A stretch of 64,000 nucleotides of DNA from Planomicrobium sp. Y74 (GTDB lineage Bacteria > Bacillota > Bacilli > Bacillales_A > Planococcaceae), in NCBI RefSeq assembly GCF_003668635.1, contig NZ_RCWH01000004.1, positions 332,134 to 396,133 on the forward strand, read 5' to 3'. Positions 54,081 through 63,620 of this stretch are shown piece after piece. Position 1 is the stretch's first letter; each line of letters opens with the position of its first letter. The notes below the pieces were generated by a model. That model was not told the DNA's origin. It ran no database searches and was given only the letters and a program-made list of their open reading frames with translations. The translations under genes were made by a program, and so were the position numbers.

Positions 54081-54109
54081 ATCATACCTTTTCCAATTAC
54101 CTTAGTCAA
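54081..54109 (-). promoter_or_regulatory. SigA promoter of glmS
   Basis: TTGACT (54104-54109), 17 bases, TATGAT (54081-54086) on the minus strand: near-consensus. It places the 5' end about 60 bases before the ribozyme cleavage site. Confidence 0.85.
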
Positions 54110-54231
54110 TCGTCCCTAAGTCCTTAGACAAAGCTGTATTAATATCGAATAAACAATAAAATTCGATTGTTCGACCTCTCCGGAAACTAAGATATTTGTA
54201 TTTCTGTTAATTTGTTTATCAATGCCTCAAA

Positions 54232-54271
54232 ATAAAAAACCGCTCCGATAGCATTTCAGCTTCGGAACGGT
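54232..54271 (-). terminator. Terminator after glmM
   Basis: ACCGTTCCGA / TCGGAGCGGT stem with 13-nt loop then TTTTTTATT on the minus strand. Confidence 0.88.
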
Positions 54272-54280
54272 CTCATTTTT

Positions 54281-55630
54281 TTATTTCATGCCCATTTCAG
54301 CACGGACCACTTCTGCAATCCGTTCCACATAGCGTTCGCAATCTTCTTTCGAAGCTGCCTCCACCATGACACGCACTAACGGTTCTGTACCGGAAGGGCG
54401 CACAAGCACACGGCCATTGCCGTTCATTTCCGTTTCAACTTCTTCGATTTCAGCAGCCACTTTCGCATTATCAGTCACTGCGTGTTTATCTGTTACGCGG
54501 ATATTGACGAGTTGTTGCGGAAAAATCGTCATTTCACCTGCAAGCTCGGATAATTTCTTGCCGGTAACCTTCATGATGTTCACCAATTGAAGGCCCGTCA
54601 ATAATCCGTCGCCTGTTGTATTGTAATCCAGGAAAATAATATGGCCGGACTGTTCGCCGCCAAGATTATAGCCGTTTTTGCGCATTTCTTCGACCACATA
54701 ACGGTCGCCTACTGCTGTTTTCACACTGGTCATGCCGTTTGATTCCACCGCTTTATAGAAGCCCATATTGCTCATCACAGTTGAAACGACCGTGTCTTTA
54801 TTCAAGCGGCCTTCTGATTTAAGATATTTGCTGCAGATATACATGATCTGGTCGCCATCGACAATATTGCCTTTTTCGTCTACTGCAATCAGACGGTCAC
54901 CATCACCGTCGAAAGCAAGTCCGATGTCAGCGTTTTTCTCCACTACCAATTCCGCTAATTTCTGCGGATGCGTGGAACCGACCTGGTCATTGATGTTCAA
55001 GCCGTTTGGCGAAGCTCCCATTGACGTGATATCCGCATCAAGATCGGCGAATACATGCGTCGCCAAAGTTGAAGTGGCCCCGTGTGCACAGTCAAGCGCC
55101 ACATGGATGCCGTCGAATTCTTCATCAACTGTCTGTTTCAAATATTGGATATATTTTTGTCCGCCTTCAAAATAACTGGTGATGGCGCCAAGGTCGCCGC
55201 CAGTTGGGCGCGGCAGCGTATCTTCTTCCATATCCAGCAAAGCTTCGATTTCTGCTTCCTGCTCATCTGAAAGTTTATAGCCATCCGAACCGAAGAATTT
55301 GATGCCGTTGTCTTCGACGGGATTATGCGAAGCCGAGATCATGACACCCGCTTCCGCGCTCATCACGCGAGTCAGGTATGAAACACCTGGAGTACTGATG
55401 ACGCCGAGGCGCATCACTTCCGCTCCGACACTCAATAACCCGGCAGCCAAAGCGCCTTCGAGCATTTCGCCTGAAATGCGGGTATCGCGTCCGATAAGAA
55501 CTTTCGGTTTATCTTTTGAGCTTTTCGTTAATACGTAGCCGCCGAAGCGGCCCAATTTAAATGCAAGTTCCGGTGTCAATTCACTATTGGCGACGCCGCG
55601 AACCCCATCTGTTCCAAAATATTTTCCCAT
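54281..55630 (-). CDS. glmM: Phosphoglucosamine mutase GlmM
   Basis: 449 residues. Active-site serine loop [16 protein letters not shown] (Ser about residue 101), metal loop [11 protein letters not shown], sugar loop [10 protein letters not shown] and phosphate loop [12 protein letters not shown]. Converts glucosamine-6-P to -1-P. GlmM also inhibits CdaA by direct contact in Bacillus. Fourth gene of cdaA-cdaR-glmM. Confidence 0.97.
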   Translation of the reverse strand: MGKYFGTDGVRGVANSELTPELAFKLGRFGGYVLTKSSKDKPKVLIGRDTRISGEMLEGALAAGLLSVGAEVMRLGVISTPGVSYLTRVMSAEAGVMISASHNPVEDNGIKFFGSDGYKLSDEQEAEIEALLDMEEDTLPRPTGGDLGAITSYFEGGQKYIQYLKQTVDEEFDGIHVALDCAHGATSTLATHVFADLDADITSMGASPNGLNINDQVGSTHPQKLAELVVEKNADIGLAFDGDGDRLIAVDEKGNIVDGDQIMYICSKYLKSEGRLNKDTVVSTVMSNMGFYKAVESNGMTSVKTAVGDRYVVEEMRKNGYNLGGEQSGHIIFLDYNTTGDGLLTGLQLVNIMKVTGKKLSELAGEMTIFPQQLVNIRVTDKHAVTDNAKVAAEIEEVETEMNGNGRVLVRPSGTEPLVRVMVEAASKEDCERYVERIAEVVRAEMGMK

Positions 55631-55726
55631 GCTATTATTCTCTCCTTAAATCCAATGCAATATCGGATAATAATGCCTAACTTATATGGATGGTTGCAGC
55701 GAACGGCTAAATCAGCCCTTCAATTT

Positions 55727-56932
55727 CTACAACACTCTATATGGTCCCAATTTTTCCACTGCATCTACATATACCACAAATTCTTCCACATTCAAACTTC
55801 CCAGTATTTCTGCTGTTCCATAAGCAATTAAAGCAGCTGCATCTTCATCGTGAGCGGGAACAACGGTTTCATTGTTATCCTTCGAATCTTTAGCTTCTTT
55901 AGAAAGACTGTCGAAAAACAGCTTATCGGCAGAATCACCGTAATCTATAGTGGTGGAACTAATATCTTCAGGAATCAGCACAGATTCATCCACTTCGATT
56001 TCAGCTTCTACTATTATGCTTCCCGGATTGACGGAACTCGTTCCTTCCGGAGCCGCGAGATCCACTTCAATTGCCGTGTCCGTCAGTGTTACACCGCTGA
56101 TATTCACTTCGACTTCATATTCTTCTATCGCATCGACGACATTCCGCGGTCCTGAAATCTTGACGGTATCGACTTCCGTTTCAATTTCCTCCACAGAAAT
56201 CCCTTCACGCGCTGTTCCCGTCTGGCTTATCGATATTGGAACTTCTTTGCTGTATTCTTCAATCACAGCTTCGACTTCCACCACTTCCGGCTCAATCGTT
56301 ACATTATCCAGTTTCGTTAAGTCGTTGGCAAGGACGCGGACTCTCGCTTCCCTTGTAACGGAAGAATCCAAGCCCGGCTCTTCCGTTACCGTCGCTTTTA
56401 CAAAACTGATGGAATCAATGACACTTTGCGGTCCGCTGACTGTTACTGTGCCCGGATCTGCTGAAATGCTTTTCAGTACATATCCTTCAGCAATCAGACG
56501 TTCATTCAATTCCGCATCGATTTTAAATTCCTGGGTAACGCGTTCTTCGATCTGCACATTCAAGAAAGTCGGATCTATACGGACACCCAATTCCTGTGAA
56601 ATGTTTTCTGTTTGCACACGGATCCGGTGCTCTCCAAGAGGCAGGTTGCGCAAGTCCACAAAGACGGTGAAATCTTTGATTTGCTGAGTTGTTTGGACCT
56701 CACTGGTGGGTCCTGTAATTTGGACATCGACTGTCGCGGGTACGCCGCTGACCATCAGGCTTGTATCGTCGTAATAAACTTCAAGCGGTACATCTTCAAT
56801 AACTTCTGTCATCGTATTGCTGGCCGCTGAATTGCTGTTTTCTTCTTCCGCTTTTACGGAAAAGAACATAAGAAAGGCTAGCAATAATGCAGTAATCCTC
56901 AAAAACCAGGGGTTGTCCATCATTTTATCCAT
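55727..56932 (-). CDS. cdaR: CdaA regulator CdaR (YbbR)
   Basis: 401 residues: one N-terminal membrane helix (about 8-25) and four YbbR repeats outside the cell (QEFKIDAELNERLIAEGYVLKSISADPGTVTVSGP typifies them). Acidic C-terminus. Modulates c-di-AMP synthesis by CdaA. ATG after GGAGGGG; overlaps cdaA by 8 bp. Confidence 0.95.
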   Translation of the reverse strand: MDKMMDNPWFLRITALLLAFLMFFSVKAEEENSNSAASNTMTEVIEDVPLEVYYDDTSLMVSGVPATVDVQITGPTSEVQTTQQIKDFTVFVDLRNLPLGEHRIRVQTENISQELGVRIDPTFLNVQIEERVTQEFKIDAELNERLIAEGYVLKSISADPGTVTVSGPQSVIDSISFVKATVTEEPGLDSSVTREARVRVLANDLTKLDNVTIEPEVVEVEAVIEEYSKEVPISISQTGTAREGISVEEIETEVDTVKISGPRNVVDAIEEYEVEVNISGVTLTDTAIEVDLAAPEGTSSVNPGSIIVEAEIEVDESVLIPEDISSTTIDYGDSADKLFFDSLSKEAKDSKDNNETVVPAHDEDAAALIAYGTAEILGSLNVEEFVVYVDAVEKLGPYRVL

Positions 56933-57761
56933 TCTTTTTTCCCCTCCAGTTCCACCAGGAAGAAGTTTCGTTCTGCTGCTCTTCACCAAACCAAATACGA
57001 CGGAGTTTCACTTCAAAATCTTCAAGTGACAAGTTACGGTGCAAATCGCCATTGGCAGTCAAGCTGATGGCGCCTGTCTCTTCCGACACAACAATCGTAA
57101 TGGCATCCGTCACTTCACTGATTCCCAGTGCGGCACGATGGCGTGTTCCAAGTTCTTTGGAAATAAACGGACTTTCCGATAAAGGAAGATAGCACGCTGC
57201 CGCCGCCACTCTGTTCTTCTGGACGATAACGGCTCCATCGTGAAGAGGGGTATTAGGGATGAAGAGATTTATCATCAACTCTGACGTTATGTCTGAGTTC
57301 AAAGGTATTCCTGTTTCAATGTACTCACTCAATCCGGTCTCACGCTCTATGGATATCAGTGCACCAATGCGCCTTTTCGCCATATAACTGACGGATTTTG
57401 TCATGGCTTCAATCAAGCGGTTGCGCTCTGATTCTTCATTTAATGTACTGCTGGAAAAGAGCTTTCCGCGCCCTAATTGTTCAAGCGCCCGCCGCAATTC
57501 CGGCTGGAAGATAATGATAATCGCCAGGAAACCCCAGTTCAACACTTCCTGCATAATCCAGCCGAGTGTTTGCAGATTCAATGCTTGCGTAACCAAGTGG
57601 ACGATAATAATGACAAAGATCCCTTTTAACAACTGGACTGCTTTTGTCCCTTTAATAATCGTTATCAATTTATATAAAACGAACCAAACTAATAAAATAT
57701 CAGCTATATTGACTATGAGTTCGAGTGGTGTTAGGTTAAAAATATTCTCCAAAAACGGCAT
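56925..57761 (-). CDS. cdaA: Diadenylate cyclase CdaA
   Basis: 278 residues: three N-terminal membrane helices, a coiled coil and a DAC domain with DGA (about 175-177) and RHR (about 207-209, GTRHRAALG). Makes c-di-AMP for potassium/osmotic and wall control. The start at 57761 follows GCGAGGG; upstream in-frame codons lack a ribosome site. Confidence 0.97.
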   Translation of the reverse strand: MPFLENIFNLTPLELIVNIADILLVWFVLYKLITIIKGTKAVQLLKGIFVIIIVHLVTQALNLQTLGWIMQEVLNWGFLAIIIIFQPELRRALEQLGRGKLFSSSTLNEESERNRLIEAMTKSVSYMAKRRIGALISIERETGLSEYIETGIPLNSDITSELMINLFIPNTPLHDGAVIVQKNRVAAAACYLPLSESPFISKELGTRHRAALGISEVTDAITIVVSEETGAISLTANGDLHRNLSLEDFEVKLRRIWFGEEQQNETSSWWNWRGKKNG

Positions 57762-57835
57762 CTGCAACCCTCGCTTTTCTACATCTGCATAAAATAAGTA
57801 TATCATAAATCATTCTGGTCATGCTTTATAGAAAA

Positions 57836-57873
57836 GCGAAGGCGCCTACTCGAATCTAGGCGCAGGAGACTAG
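57836..57873. repeat. Short dispersed repeat copy A
   Basis: AAAGCGAAGGCGCCTACTCG followed by a GC-rich complement. It is similar to the element at 62940 and to bcr-like repeats of Bacillus that begin AAAAGCGGAAGCGCC. Confidence 0.5.
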
Positions 57874-57905
57874 ACAAAAAAATCCGTCCCCAAAGGGACG
57901 GATTT
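57874..57905 (-). terminator. Terminator after rsiW
   Basis: AAATCCGTCCC / GGGACGGATTT stem (57880-57890, 57895-57905) with loop CAAA/TTTG then TTTTTGTC on the minus strand. Confidence 0.92.
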
Positions 57906-58539
57906 ATTCGCCGATCATTGCGTCTTCATTATTAAAAATGGAGGCCGCGTCTTTGAAACCATTCTTGATTGTATACCATAACCAGTCGAAAACCTGGTCG
58001 ATCTCTTCCACTTCGCCGGTAATTACACCGCTTGAAGCCATGTATTGGCCATTCACAACGGTGACATCCCCATGGAGTTCCCCGTCGACCCGCAGATCAC
58101 CGTTTCTTACCGTGATGTCACCAGTCACCACTTCACCTTCCGGTACAATTACGGTGTTCCCCTCCACTACAACATTCGGCTGCTTCGTAAAGGAGAATTG
58201 CTGTTCATTATTGAAGTCCGAGAACAAAACAGCGCTCATCATTACAAAGAAAATCGCAGCAGCCGTCAACAGCGGATGCTGTTTGAACCAGCGCTGGGCG
58301 CCCGAACGCTGTTTCTGTTTTGGCAGTTTGTTCATCGTGGCTTCGACAAAGCCTTTTGGTGCTTCTATATGGGATGCACTCTGGACGAATGCAATCGTCT
58401 TGTTCAATTCATGATATATCTTCTGACAATCTTGGCAGGTCGCCAGATTTTCTTTCAACACCCGTTCTTTGGATGGTTCAAGGTCACCGTCTAAATAATC
58501 GTTCATATACTGGACGATGTAATCCGGACACGTCTTCAT
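57904..58539 (-). CDS. rsiW: Anti-sigma-W factor RsiW-like, with altered zinc site
   Basis: 211 residues: N-terminal ZAS-type anti-sigma domain, one membrane helix (about 87-105) and an outer beta-rich domain (GDITVRNGDLRVDGELHGDVTV, bactofilin-like repeats). The usual HxxxCxxC zinc motif reads NLATCQDC: the His is Asn, with Cys4, Cys35 and Cys38 kept. Sits 12 bp after sigW. It is released by site-1/site-2 proteolysis in Bacillus. ATG, weak ribosome site (GGAGGCGAGCAGG). Confidence 0.92.
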   Translation of the reverse strand: MKTCPDYIVQYMNDYLDGDLEPSKERVLKENLATCQDCQKIYHELNKTIAFVQSASHIEAPKGFVEATMNKLPKQKQRSGAQRWFKQHPLLTAAAIFFVMMSAVLFSDFNNEQQFSFTKQPNVVVEGNTVIVPEGEVVTGDITVRNGDLRVDGELHGDVTVVNGQYMASSGVITGEVEEIDQVFDWLWYTIKNGFKDAASIFNNEDAMIGE

Positions 58540-58551
58540 CCTGCTCGCCTC

Positions 58552-59115
58552 CTACAAATTGCTTAATTGCTTCCGCAAGGCTTCCCGCCCGCGGTGTATG
58601 CGTGTTTTCACAGTCCCAAGCGGTAAATCCAGAATTTCGCTGATCTCAGCCAGCGGCAATTCTTCAATATACTTTAATACAATAGCTGCCCGGTACTTAT
58701 CTGGCAAGCGGCTGATTTCATATTGTACCCGCTCCTGGACTTCCATCTTCACCAATTCGTCTTCGGGAAGCTGGTCGTCGTTGGCAATGCTCGAGTACAT
58801 ATTCAAACCTTCTGCCCCACGCACTTCTGCATCCAGATGATAATCCGGCTTTTTCTTCCTGATCCGGTCGATGCACAAATTTGTAGCTATACGATAAAGC
58901 CAAGTGGAGAATTTCCTTTTCTGATCGAATGTATGAATATTGACATAAGCACGCATGAAAGCTTCCTGAGCTATATCTTCGGCTTCGTGTTTATTGCCGA
59001 GCATACGATAGCAAATTTGATACAGCTGGTGCTGATACAATTCTACAATCTCTGCGAATGCGTCCTGGTCGCCTTTAATGACTTTTGCTATTCTCTTGTT
59101 CACTAACGCATCCAT
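58552..59115 (-). CDS. sigW: ECF sigma factor SigW
   Basis: 187 residues with region 2 (LYQICYRMLGNKHEAEDIAQEAFMRAYVNIHTFDQKRKFSTWLYRIATNLCIDRIRKKKPDYH) and region 4 (LPLAEISEILDLPLGTVKTRIHRGREALRKQL). Responds to envelope stress and antibiotics. Preceded by its own SigW promoter and followed by rsiW; close to cdaA, as in Bacillus. Confidence 0.96.
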   Translation of the reverse strand: MDALVNKRIAKVIKGDQDAFAEIVELYQHQLYQICYRMLGNKHEAEDIAQEAFMRAYVNIHTFDQKRKFSTWLYRIATNLCIDRIRKKKPDYHLDAEVRGAEGLNMYSSIANDDQLPEDELVKMEVQERVQYEISRLPDKYRAAIVLKYIEELPLAEISEILDLPLGTVKTRIHRGREALRKQLSNL

Positions 59116-59151
59116 GATCTCATTTCCCTCCGCCTATGCGGCTATGTTTTA

Positions 59152-59179
59152 TATACGTATGATGTATAGAAAGGTTTCA
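59152..59179 (-). promoter_or_regulatory. SigW autoregulatory promoter
   Basis: TGAAAC (59174-59179), exactly 16 bases, CGTATA (59152-59157) on the minus strand, 37 bp before the sigW ATG. This is the consensus SigW promoter. Confidence 0.93.
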
Positions 59180-59290
59180 TTTATTTTTCTCTTTTCTATG
59201 GTATCAAATATTACCCAAATAAATCCATCTAATTTTCATACGAAATAACCAAAGGGATGTTCCTTATTTCTTATAAATTCTTTTCACAAC

Positions 59291-59317
59291 AATAAAAAAC
59301 AGGCTTTCGCCTGTTTT
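59291..59317 (-). terminator. Terminator after rocF
   Basis: AAAACAGGC / GCCTGTTTT stem (loop 4) then TTTTTATTG on the minus strand, overlapping the stop codon. Confidence 0.85.
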
Positions 59318-60224
59318 AAAGTAGTTTTTCGCCGAGCAATGAACCGATTAAAGCCACTGCCACGTCTGCTGTTCTGTTTTTTTCATCCAGAATCGGATTG
59401 ACTTCGACAAATTCAGCGGATGTGATGATTCCTGCATCATGCAGCATCTCCATCGCCAAATGGCTTTCCCGGTAGCTGATGCCGCCTGGAACCGGAGTCC
59501 CGACACCTGGTGTATAAAGAGGGTCGATGCCGTCAAGATCCAATGATAGATGGACACCGTCTGTTCCCCGCTCTTCTTTCAAATAACGGATTGAATCTTC
59601 AATAACGAAATCCATACCCATCTTATCGATTTCATGCATGCTGTAAACTTTGATGCCGCGCTCGCGGATTAATTCACGTTCTCCCGGATCTACAGAACGC
59701 GCGCCGATGATGACGATATTCTCCGGCTTCACTTTTGGTGAAAAGCCGCGAATCTGCGTTAATTTCTCGTGGCCATGGCCAAAACTTGCTGCAAGTGGCA
59801 TACCGTGGATATTCCCCGACGGCGACGTCTCGCTCGTATTCATATCCGCATGCGCGTCATACCAGATAACACCAAGGTTTTCATGATTCGGTGAGATGCC
59901 GGCAAGTGTTCCAATAGCGATACTATGGTCTCCGCCAAGTACCAGCGGGAAATTTCCTGTTTTCGTAACAGCCTGCACTTTTTCACCCAGTGCTTCCATT
60001 GCTTCGGTGATGACCGTCATATTGCGTAGGTTCGTATCTGTATCGACTTGTCCATCTGCATGACCTACCTGGATATCCCCTTCATCCTTGACAGTATGCC
60101 CCAGGTTTTCAATGCGCTCCACCACACCCGCATAGCGGATTGCGCTCGGTCCCATATCAACTCCGCGGCGATTTTGTCCGTGGTCCATTGGTACTCCAAT
60201 AATTGACACATTTAATTTATTCAT
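59316..60224 (-). CDS. rocF: Arginase RocF
   Basis: 302 residues with all manganese motifs: GGDHSIAIG (His), DAHADMN (Asp/His/Asp), and [22 protein letters not shown] (Asp/Asp). Hydrolyses arginine to ornithine and urea. Start ATG 60224 gives the family length. A GGGG-containing region precedes it. Next to sigW-cdaA, as in Bacillus, with no other roc gene here. Confidence 0.97.
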   Translation of the reverse strand: MNKLNVSIIGVPMDHGQNRRGVDMGPSAIRYAGVVERIENLGHTVKDEGDIQVGHADGQVDTDTNLRNMTVITEAMEALGEKVQAVTKTGNFPLVLGGDHSIAIGTLAGISPNHENLGVIWYDAHADMNTSETSPSGNIHGMPLAASFGHGHEKLTQIRGFSPKVKPENIVIIGARSVDPGERELIRERGIKVYSMHEIDKMGMDFVIEDSIRYLKEERGTDGVHLSLDLDGIDPLYTPGVGTPVPGGISYRESHLAMEMLHDAGIITSAEFVEVNPILDEKNRTADVAVALIGSLLGEKLL

Positions 60225-60294
60225 GTTTTTATACCCCCTTGAGTAGTTAAACCTATTGTAACCGCTAACAACAACATGGCTCAACTGCACAAGA

Positions 60295-60858
60295 TTACGT
60301 ATTTTTATTCATTCGTTTCAGCAATAATTCTTTTACTGCTGCCCATTCCTCATCAATTATCGAATAGACAACAGCATCTCTCGGCTTGCCGGTCGAACGG
60401 ATGCGTTCGTTGCGCAACGTCCCTTCCTTTACCGCCCCTATGGCTTCAAGCGCTTTCTGCGAGCGGATATTTTCCTTGTCCGTTTTAAACTGGACCCGTA
60501 TCATTCCGCGCTCTTCAAAACAATAAGTGAGCAGCGCATACTTCACCCGGCTGTTCAATCCGCTGCCATGCATTTCTTCCGCATAAAAAGTTGAACCGAT
60601 CTCACAGCTTTTATTCAGGTCGTCAATTGCGTATATGCGGGTCGTGCCGACTATTTTCCCGGTGTCCGGCTGTTCTACAGCAAACACCAGCACGTTCGAC
60701 TGGTTTAATCCGGCTTCCAGCCAGCCCGCTATTTGTTCGAACGTCTCGACTTTTGTCAGCATATGTTCGAAAATGCCCGGTGTATACAAACCCCACAAAG
60801 CTTCGAAATCTTCCCGCTTCAATAAACGCAAGCGTACACCTGGTTGTTCGATAATCAT
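60295..60858 (-). CDS. GNAT acetyltransferase (RimJ/RimL type)
   Basis: 187 residues: LRLLKREDFEALWGLY N-terminus, acetyl-CoA region (EIGSTFYAEEMHGSGLNSRVKYALLTYCFE) and NIRSQKALEAIGAVKEG. Could acetylate a protein or small amine. Gene lies alone between rocF and citR, 12 bp after citR end. Confidence 0.9.
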   Translation of the reverse strand: MIIEQPGVRLRLLKREDFEALWGLYTPGIFEHMLTKVETFEQIAGWLEAGLNQSNVLVFAVEQPDTGKIVGTTRIYAIDDLNKSCEIGSTFYAEEMHGSGLNSRVKYALLTYCFEERGMIRVQFKTDKENIRSQKALEAIGAVKEGTLRNERIRSTGKPRDAVVYSIIDEEWAAVKELLLKRMNKNT

Positions 60859-60870
60859 TTAAATTCCCCC

Positions 60871-61761
60871 TTAACCAAAATATACCGCCTGGATTCTTTC
60901 CAAAAACTCTTTTTCCAATTCATTCTTTTCCTTACAGAGAAAATAAGTTGCCACTTCAGGAAGCGAGAACAAATTAAAAGGCGCTTCCAATAGACGCCCT
61001 TCAATCAACTCCCTGCGCATCATCGACCTTGGCAAAAATGATATTCCAAGCCCTTCCTGTATAAAGCGCTTGGCAATATGCGCCTGTGTCACAGTCATCG
61101 TCCGCAAACCAGGCACTTTCAGGCTTAATTTCACCAACAGTTCGTCCCAGAATACCGGGTGATGATGGGTGAAAAGATAATGGGAACGGAGCATCGCTTC
61201 ATCGGAAATTACCGGCCCCGATTCGTCATCATAAGCGTCACGCGGCACTACAAAAACAAGCTCGTCTTTATATACCACTTCACTGTGCAGCACTCGGCTC
61301 ACCGGATGGATGGCTGAAATTCCAGCACTTACTTCCCCAGTCTCCACCAGCCCTTCAATCTTTTCAGATTCCTCCACCCGTATAACCAGCTCCAAATCCG
61401 GATGCTGCTTTGTGAACGACTTCAATAGATAAGGCAGCACCGTCTCTGCCATCAAAGGAGAAATCGCCAGCACCCACTTCTTGCGGTATCCTTGCGCAAA
61501 CGAATGGACATTTTCCACGCTTTGCTCCAACTGCCGCAGCAGCTTATCCGCTTCCCCTTTGAACAACTTGCCTTCCTCCGTCAGCGACACCCGGTTCTTC
61601 TGCCGCTGGAATAAAACCACGCCGAGGCTCTCTTCCAGCAGACGGATGTGAACAGTAACACTCGGCTGCGACATCAGCAGCCTCTCGGAAGTCTTACGGA
61701 AATTCAGCGTCTCTGCTGCATCAGCAAAAGTCTTTAACCAGGCCAAGTCGATGGCGATCAC
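60871..61761 (-). CDS. citR: LysR regulator CitR-like
   Basis: About 297 residues: N-terminal LysR helix-turn-helix (FRKTSERLLMSQPSVTVHIRLLEESLGVVLFQRQKNRVSLTEEG) and a periplasmic-binding-like effector domain. Divergent from citrate synthase, as citR is from citA in B. subtilis, where it represses. The start is uncertain: the GTG at 61761 lies in the AGGAAGTGAT ribosome site and TTG 61746 matches the family start best. Confidence 0.85.
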   Translation of the reverse strand: MIAIDLAWLKTFADAAETLNFRKTSERLLMSQPSVTVHIRLLEESLGVVLFQRQKNRVSLTEEGKLFKGEADKLLRQLEQSVENVHSFAQGYRKKWVLAISPLMAETVLPYLLKSFTKQHPDLELVIRVEESEKIEGLVETGEVSAGISAIHPVSRVLHSEVVYKDELVFVVPRDAYDDESGPVISDEAMLRSHYLFTHHHPVFWDELLVKLSLKVPGLRTMTVTQAHIAKRFIQEGLGISFLPRSMMRRELIEGRLLEAPFNLFSLPEVATYFLCKEKNELEKEFLERIQAVYFG

Positions 61762-61858
61762 TTCCTCATTGATTAATACTTTGAATTGATTCAATTATAA
61801 ATCATTAATTTTCATAATCAATGGCAATGGGTAAACTTTAAAAAAAGGAGGAATTAAC

Positions 61859-62938
61859 ATGTTCCAAAAAGGTTTAAAAGATGTTGTGGCAGTGCAGACG
61901 AGTCTCGCTTCAGTAGATGGGGAGAAAGGAGAACTGCGGTATCGTGGAAGCCTGGTTGAGGAGGCGATTCAGCATAAAAGTTTTGAAGAAACTGCTTACT
62001 TTCTATGGCATGGGGAATTTCCGGCAGTAAACCAGGCTCAGGAGTTGAGCCAGCAATTCCTGAAGTACCGGAAACTTCCTTCCCACGTTGAAAAGATTGC
62101 CCGGGAGCTGCCGACGACTGCACCTCTCATGGATAAAATGCGGACTTTGCTGTCTGCTTATTATGATGAGGAATATGTATCGGCATCTCCATTCGAACAG
62201 GCGATTGCACTCACTTCCGCGTTGCCCGTTATGACCGCTATGCTTTACCGGCTTCAAAACGGCTATGAGATAATTCGACCAAATGACAAACTTGGACACG
62301 TCGCCAATTATTTATGGATGCTTGATGGTGAAGAGCCAAGCGACGCACAAATTGAAGCACTTGAAACTTATTTGAAGCTGACGATGGAGCATGGCATGAA
62401 CGCTTCCACCTTCGCTGCGCGAGTCACTGTTTCCACGGAATCGGATATGGTGGCGGCTGTCACTTCCGCACTCGGCACGATGAAAGGGCCATTACACGGA
62501 GGTGCGCCTTCCGGAGTCATCACCTTGCTCAATGAGATCAGTGCGGCGGATGATATCGATTCTGTGATCAATGGCAAACTGGAAGCAGGAGAAAAAATTA
62601 TGGGCTTTGGTCATCGAATATACCGAACCGAAGACCCGCGCTCAATTCTATTGCGCCAGAAATGCCTGGAGCTTCAAGGCAGTGATCTTTGGCTGGATCT
62701 CGCAGTGGACGCCGAAAAACGGATTATCCATTTGCTAAATGAACGAAAACCAGGACGCGCGTTGTACACCAACGTGGAATTTTACGCCGCAGCTATTATG
62801 CGTTCCATTGAAATGCCGCCTGAATTATTTACACCCACATTCAGCATCGCCCGAATCGTCGGCTGGACAGCCCATACGATTGAACAGCAAGAAGACAACG
62901 TAATTTTCCGTCCGCAATCGATTTATGTAGGGAACTAA
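61859..62938 (+). CDS. citA: Citrate synthase I (CitA type)
   Basis: 359 residues: FEETAYFLWHGEFPAVNQ, GPLHGGAPSGVI (His), MGFGHRIYRTEDPRS (His) and the C-terminal AHTIEQQEDNVIFRPQSIYVG. It condenses oxaloacetate and acetyl-CoA. Shorter than CitZ/GltA types. Strong ribosome site AAGGAGG. Between citR and citA is an inverted repeat (ATTGATT at 61785, AATCAAT at 61816) that may be the CitR operator. Confidence 0.95.
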   Translation: MFQKGLKDVVAVQTSLASVDGEKGELRYRGSLVEEAIQHKSFEETAYFLWHGEFPAVNQAQELSQQFLKYRKLPSHVEKIARELPTTAPLMDKMRTLLSAYYDEEYVSASPFEQAIALTSALPVMTAMLYRLQNGYEIIRPNDKLGHVANYLWMLDGEEPSDAQIEALETYLKLTMEHGMNASTFAARVTVSTESDMVAAVTSALGTMKGPLHGGAPSGVITLLNEISAADDIDSVINGKLEAGEKIMGFGHRIYRTEDPRSILLRQKCLELQGSDLWLDLAVDAEKRIIHLLNERKPGRALYTNVEFYAAAIMRSIEMPPELFTPTFSIARIVGWTAHTIEQQEDNVIFRPQSIYVGN

Positions 62939-62939
62939 G

Positions 62940-62972
62940 AAAAGCGGAAGCGCCCGTTTAGATTCGAAAGGC
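62940..62972. repeat. Short dispersed repeat copy B
   Basis: Begins AAAAGCGGAAGCGCCCGTTT, matching the start of copy A at 57836; both lie just before a terminator. Confidence 0.5.
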
Positions 62973-62976
62973 ATAA

Positions 62977-63014
62977 AAAAATCCCGTATCCAAATGAATG
63001 GATACGGGATTTTT
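62977..63014. terminator. Bidirectional terminator between citA and the tRNA array
   Basis: Perfect 15-bp stem AAAAATCCCGTATCC with its complement; T runs on both strands. Ends citA (plus) and the tRNA operon (minus). Confidence 0.92.
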
Positions 63015-63046
63015 ACACATGGATAGTACAAATACACATGGAACAA

Positions 63047-63119
63047 TGGAGCCTAGGGGGCTCGAACCCCTGACCTCGACGCTGCCAGCGTCGCGCTCTC
63101 CCAGCTGAGCTAAGGCCCC
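63047..63119 (-). tRNA. tRNA-Ala (GGC)
   Basis: 73-nt cloverleaf. Anticodon loop CTGGCAG with anticodon GGC; acceptor GGGGCCT pairs with AGGCTCC with a G-U. T loop GGTTCGAACCC. CCA is not encoded. Confidence 0.95.
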
Positions 63120-63148
63120 GCGCTGAACAGGCGCAAGGAAATTAAAGA

Positions 63149-63221
63149 TGAGCCATGAAGGATTCGAACCTTCGACCCTCTGATTAAAAGTCAGATGCTC
63201 TACCAACTGAGCTAATGGCTC
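63149..63221 (-). tRNA. tRNA-Lys (TTT)
   Basis: 73-nt cloverleaf. Anticodon loop CTTTTAA, anticodon TTT. Acceptor GAGCCAT/ATGGCTC. CCA is not encoded. Confidence 0.97.
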
Positions 63222-63229
63222 ATAAAAAA

Positions 63230-63304
63230 TGGCTGGGGTACCTGGATTCGAACCAGGGCATGACGGGATCAAAACCCGTTGCCTTACCGCTTGGCTATAC
63301 CCCA
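63230..63304 (-). tRNA. tRNA-Gln (TTG)
   Basis: 75-nt including encoded CCA. Acceptor TGGGGTA/TACCCCA, anticodon TTG, discriminator G. T loop GGTTCGAATCC. Confidence 0.97.
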
Positions 63305-63319
63305 ATGCCAATATAAAAC

Positions 63320-63403
63320 TGGTGGTGGGGGGCAGATTCGAACTGCCGAACCCGAAGGAGCGGATTTACAGTCCGCCGCGTTTAGCCACTTCGCTACCCC
63401 ACC
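63320..63403 (-). tRNA. tRNA-Tyr (GTA)
   Basis: 84-nt class II tRNA with a long variable arm (CTCCTTCGGGTTCGG region), anticodon GTA, encoded CCA. Confidence 0.96.
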
Positions 63404-63426
63404 GATATGAAATTTGGAATACTACA

Positions 63427-63502
63427 TGGTGGAGGATGACGGGATCGAACCGCCGACCCTCTGCTTGTAAGGCAGATGCTCTCCCAGCTGAGCTAATCCT
63501 CC
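63427..63502 (-). tRNA. tRNA-Val (TAC)
   Basis: 76-nt including CCA. Acceptor GGAGGAT/ATCCTCC, anticodon loop CTTACAA with anticodon TAC. Confidence 0.97.
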
Positions 63503-63620
63503 ATTTATTTAAAAAATATCATCTGGTATGATTTACAGACTGCGCTTTGCAGAAGTTAAAGGAAATGCTCCTTCCTCGCTTCGCTGCGTCGTCGCAAATT
63601 ACCATCTTCGTTTGGTAATT

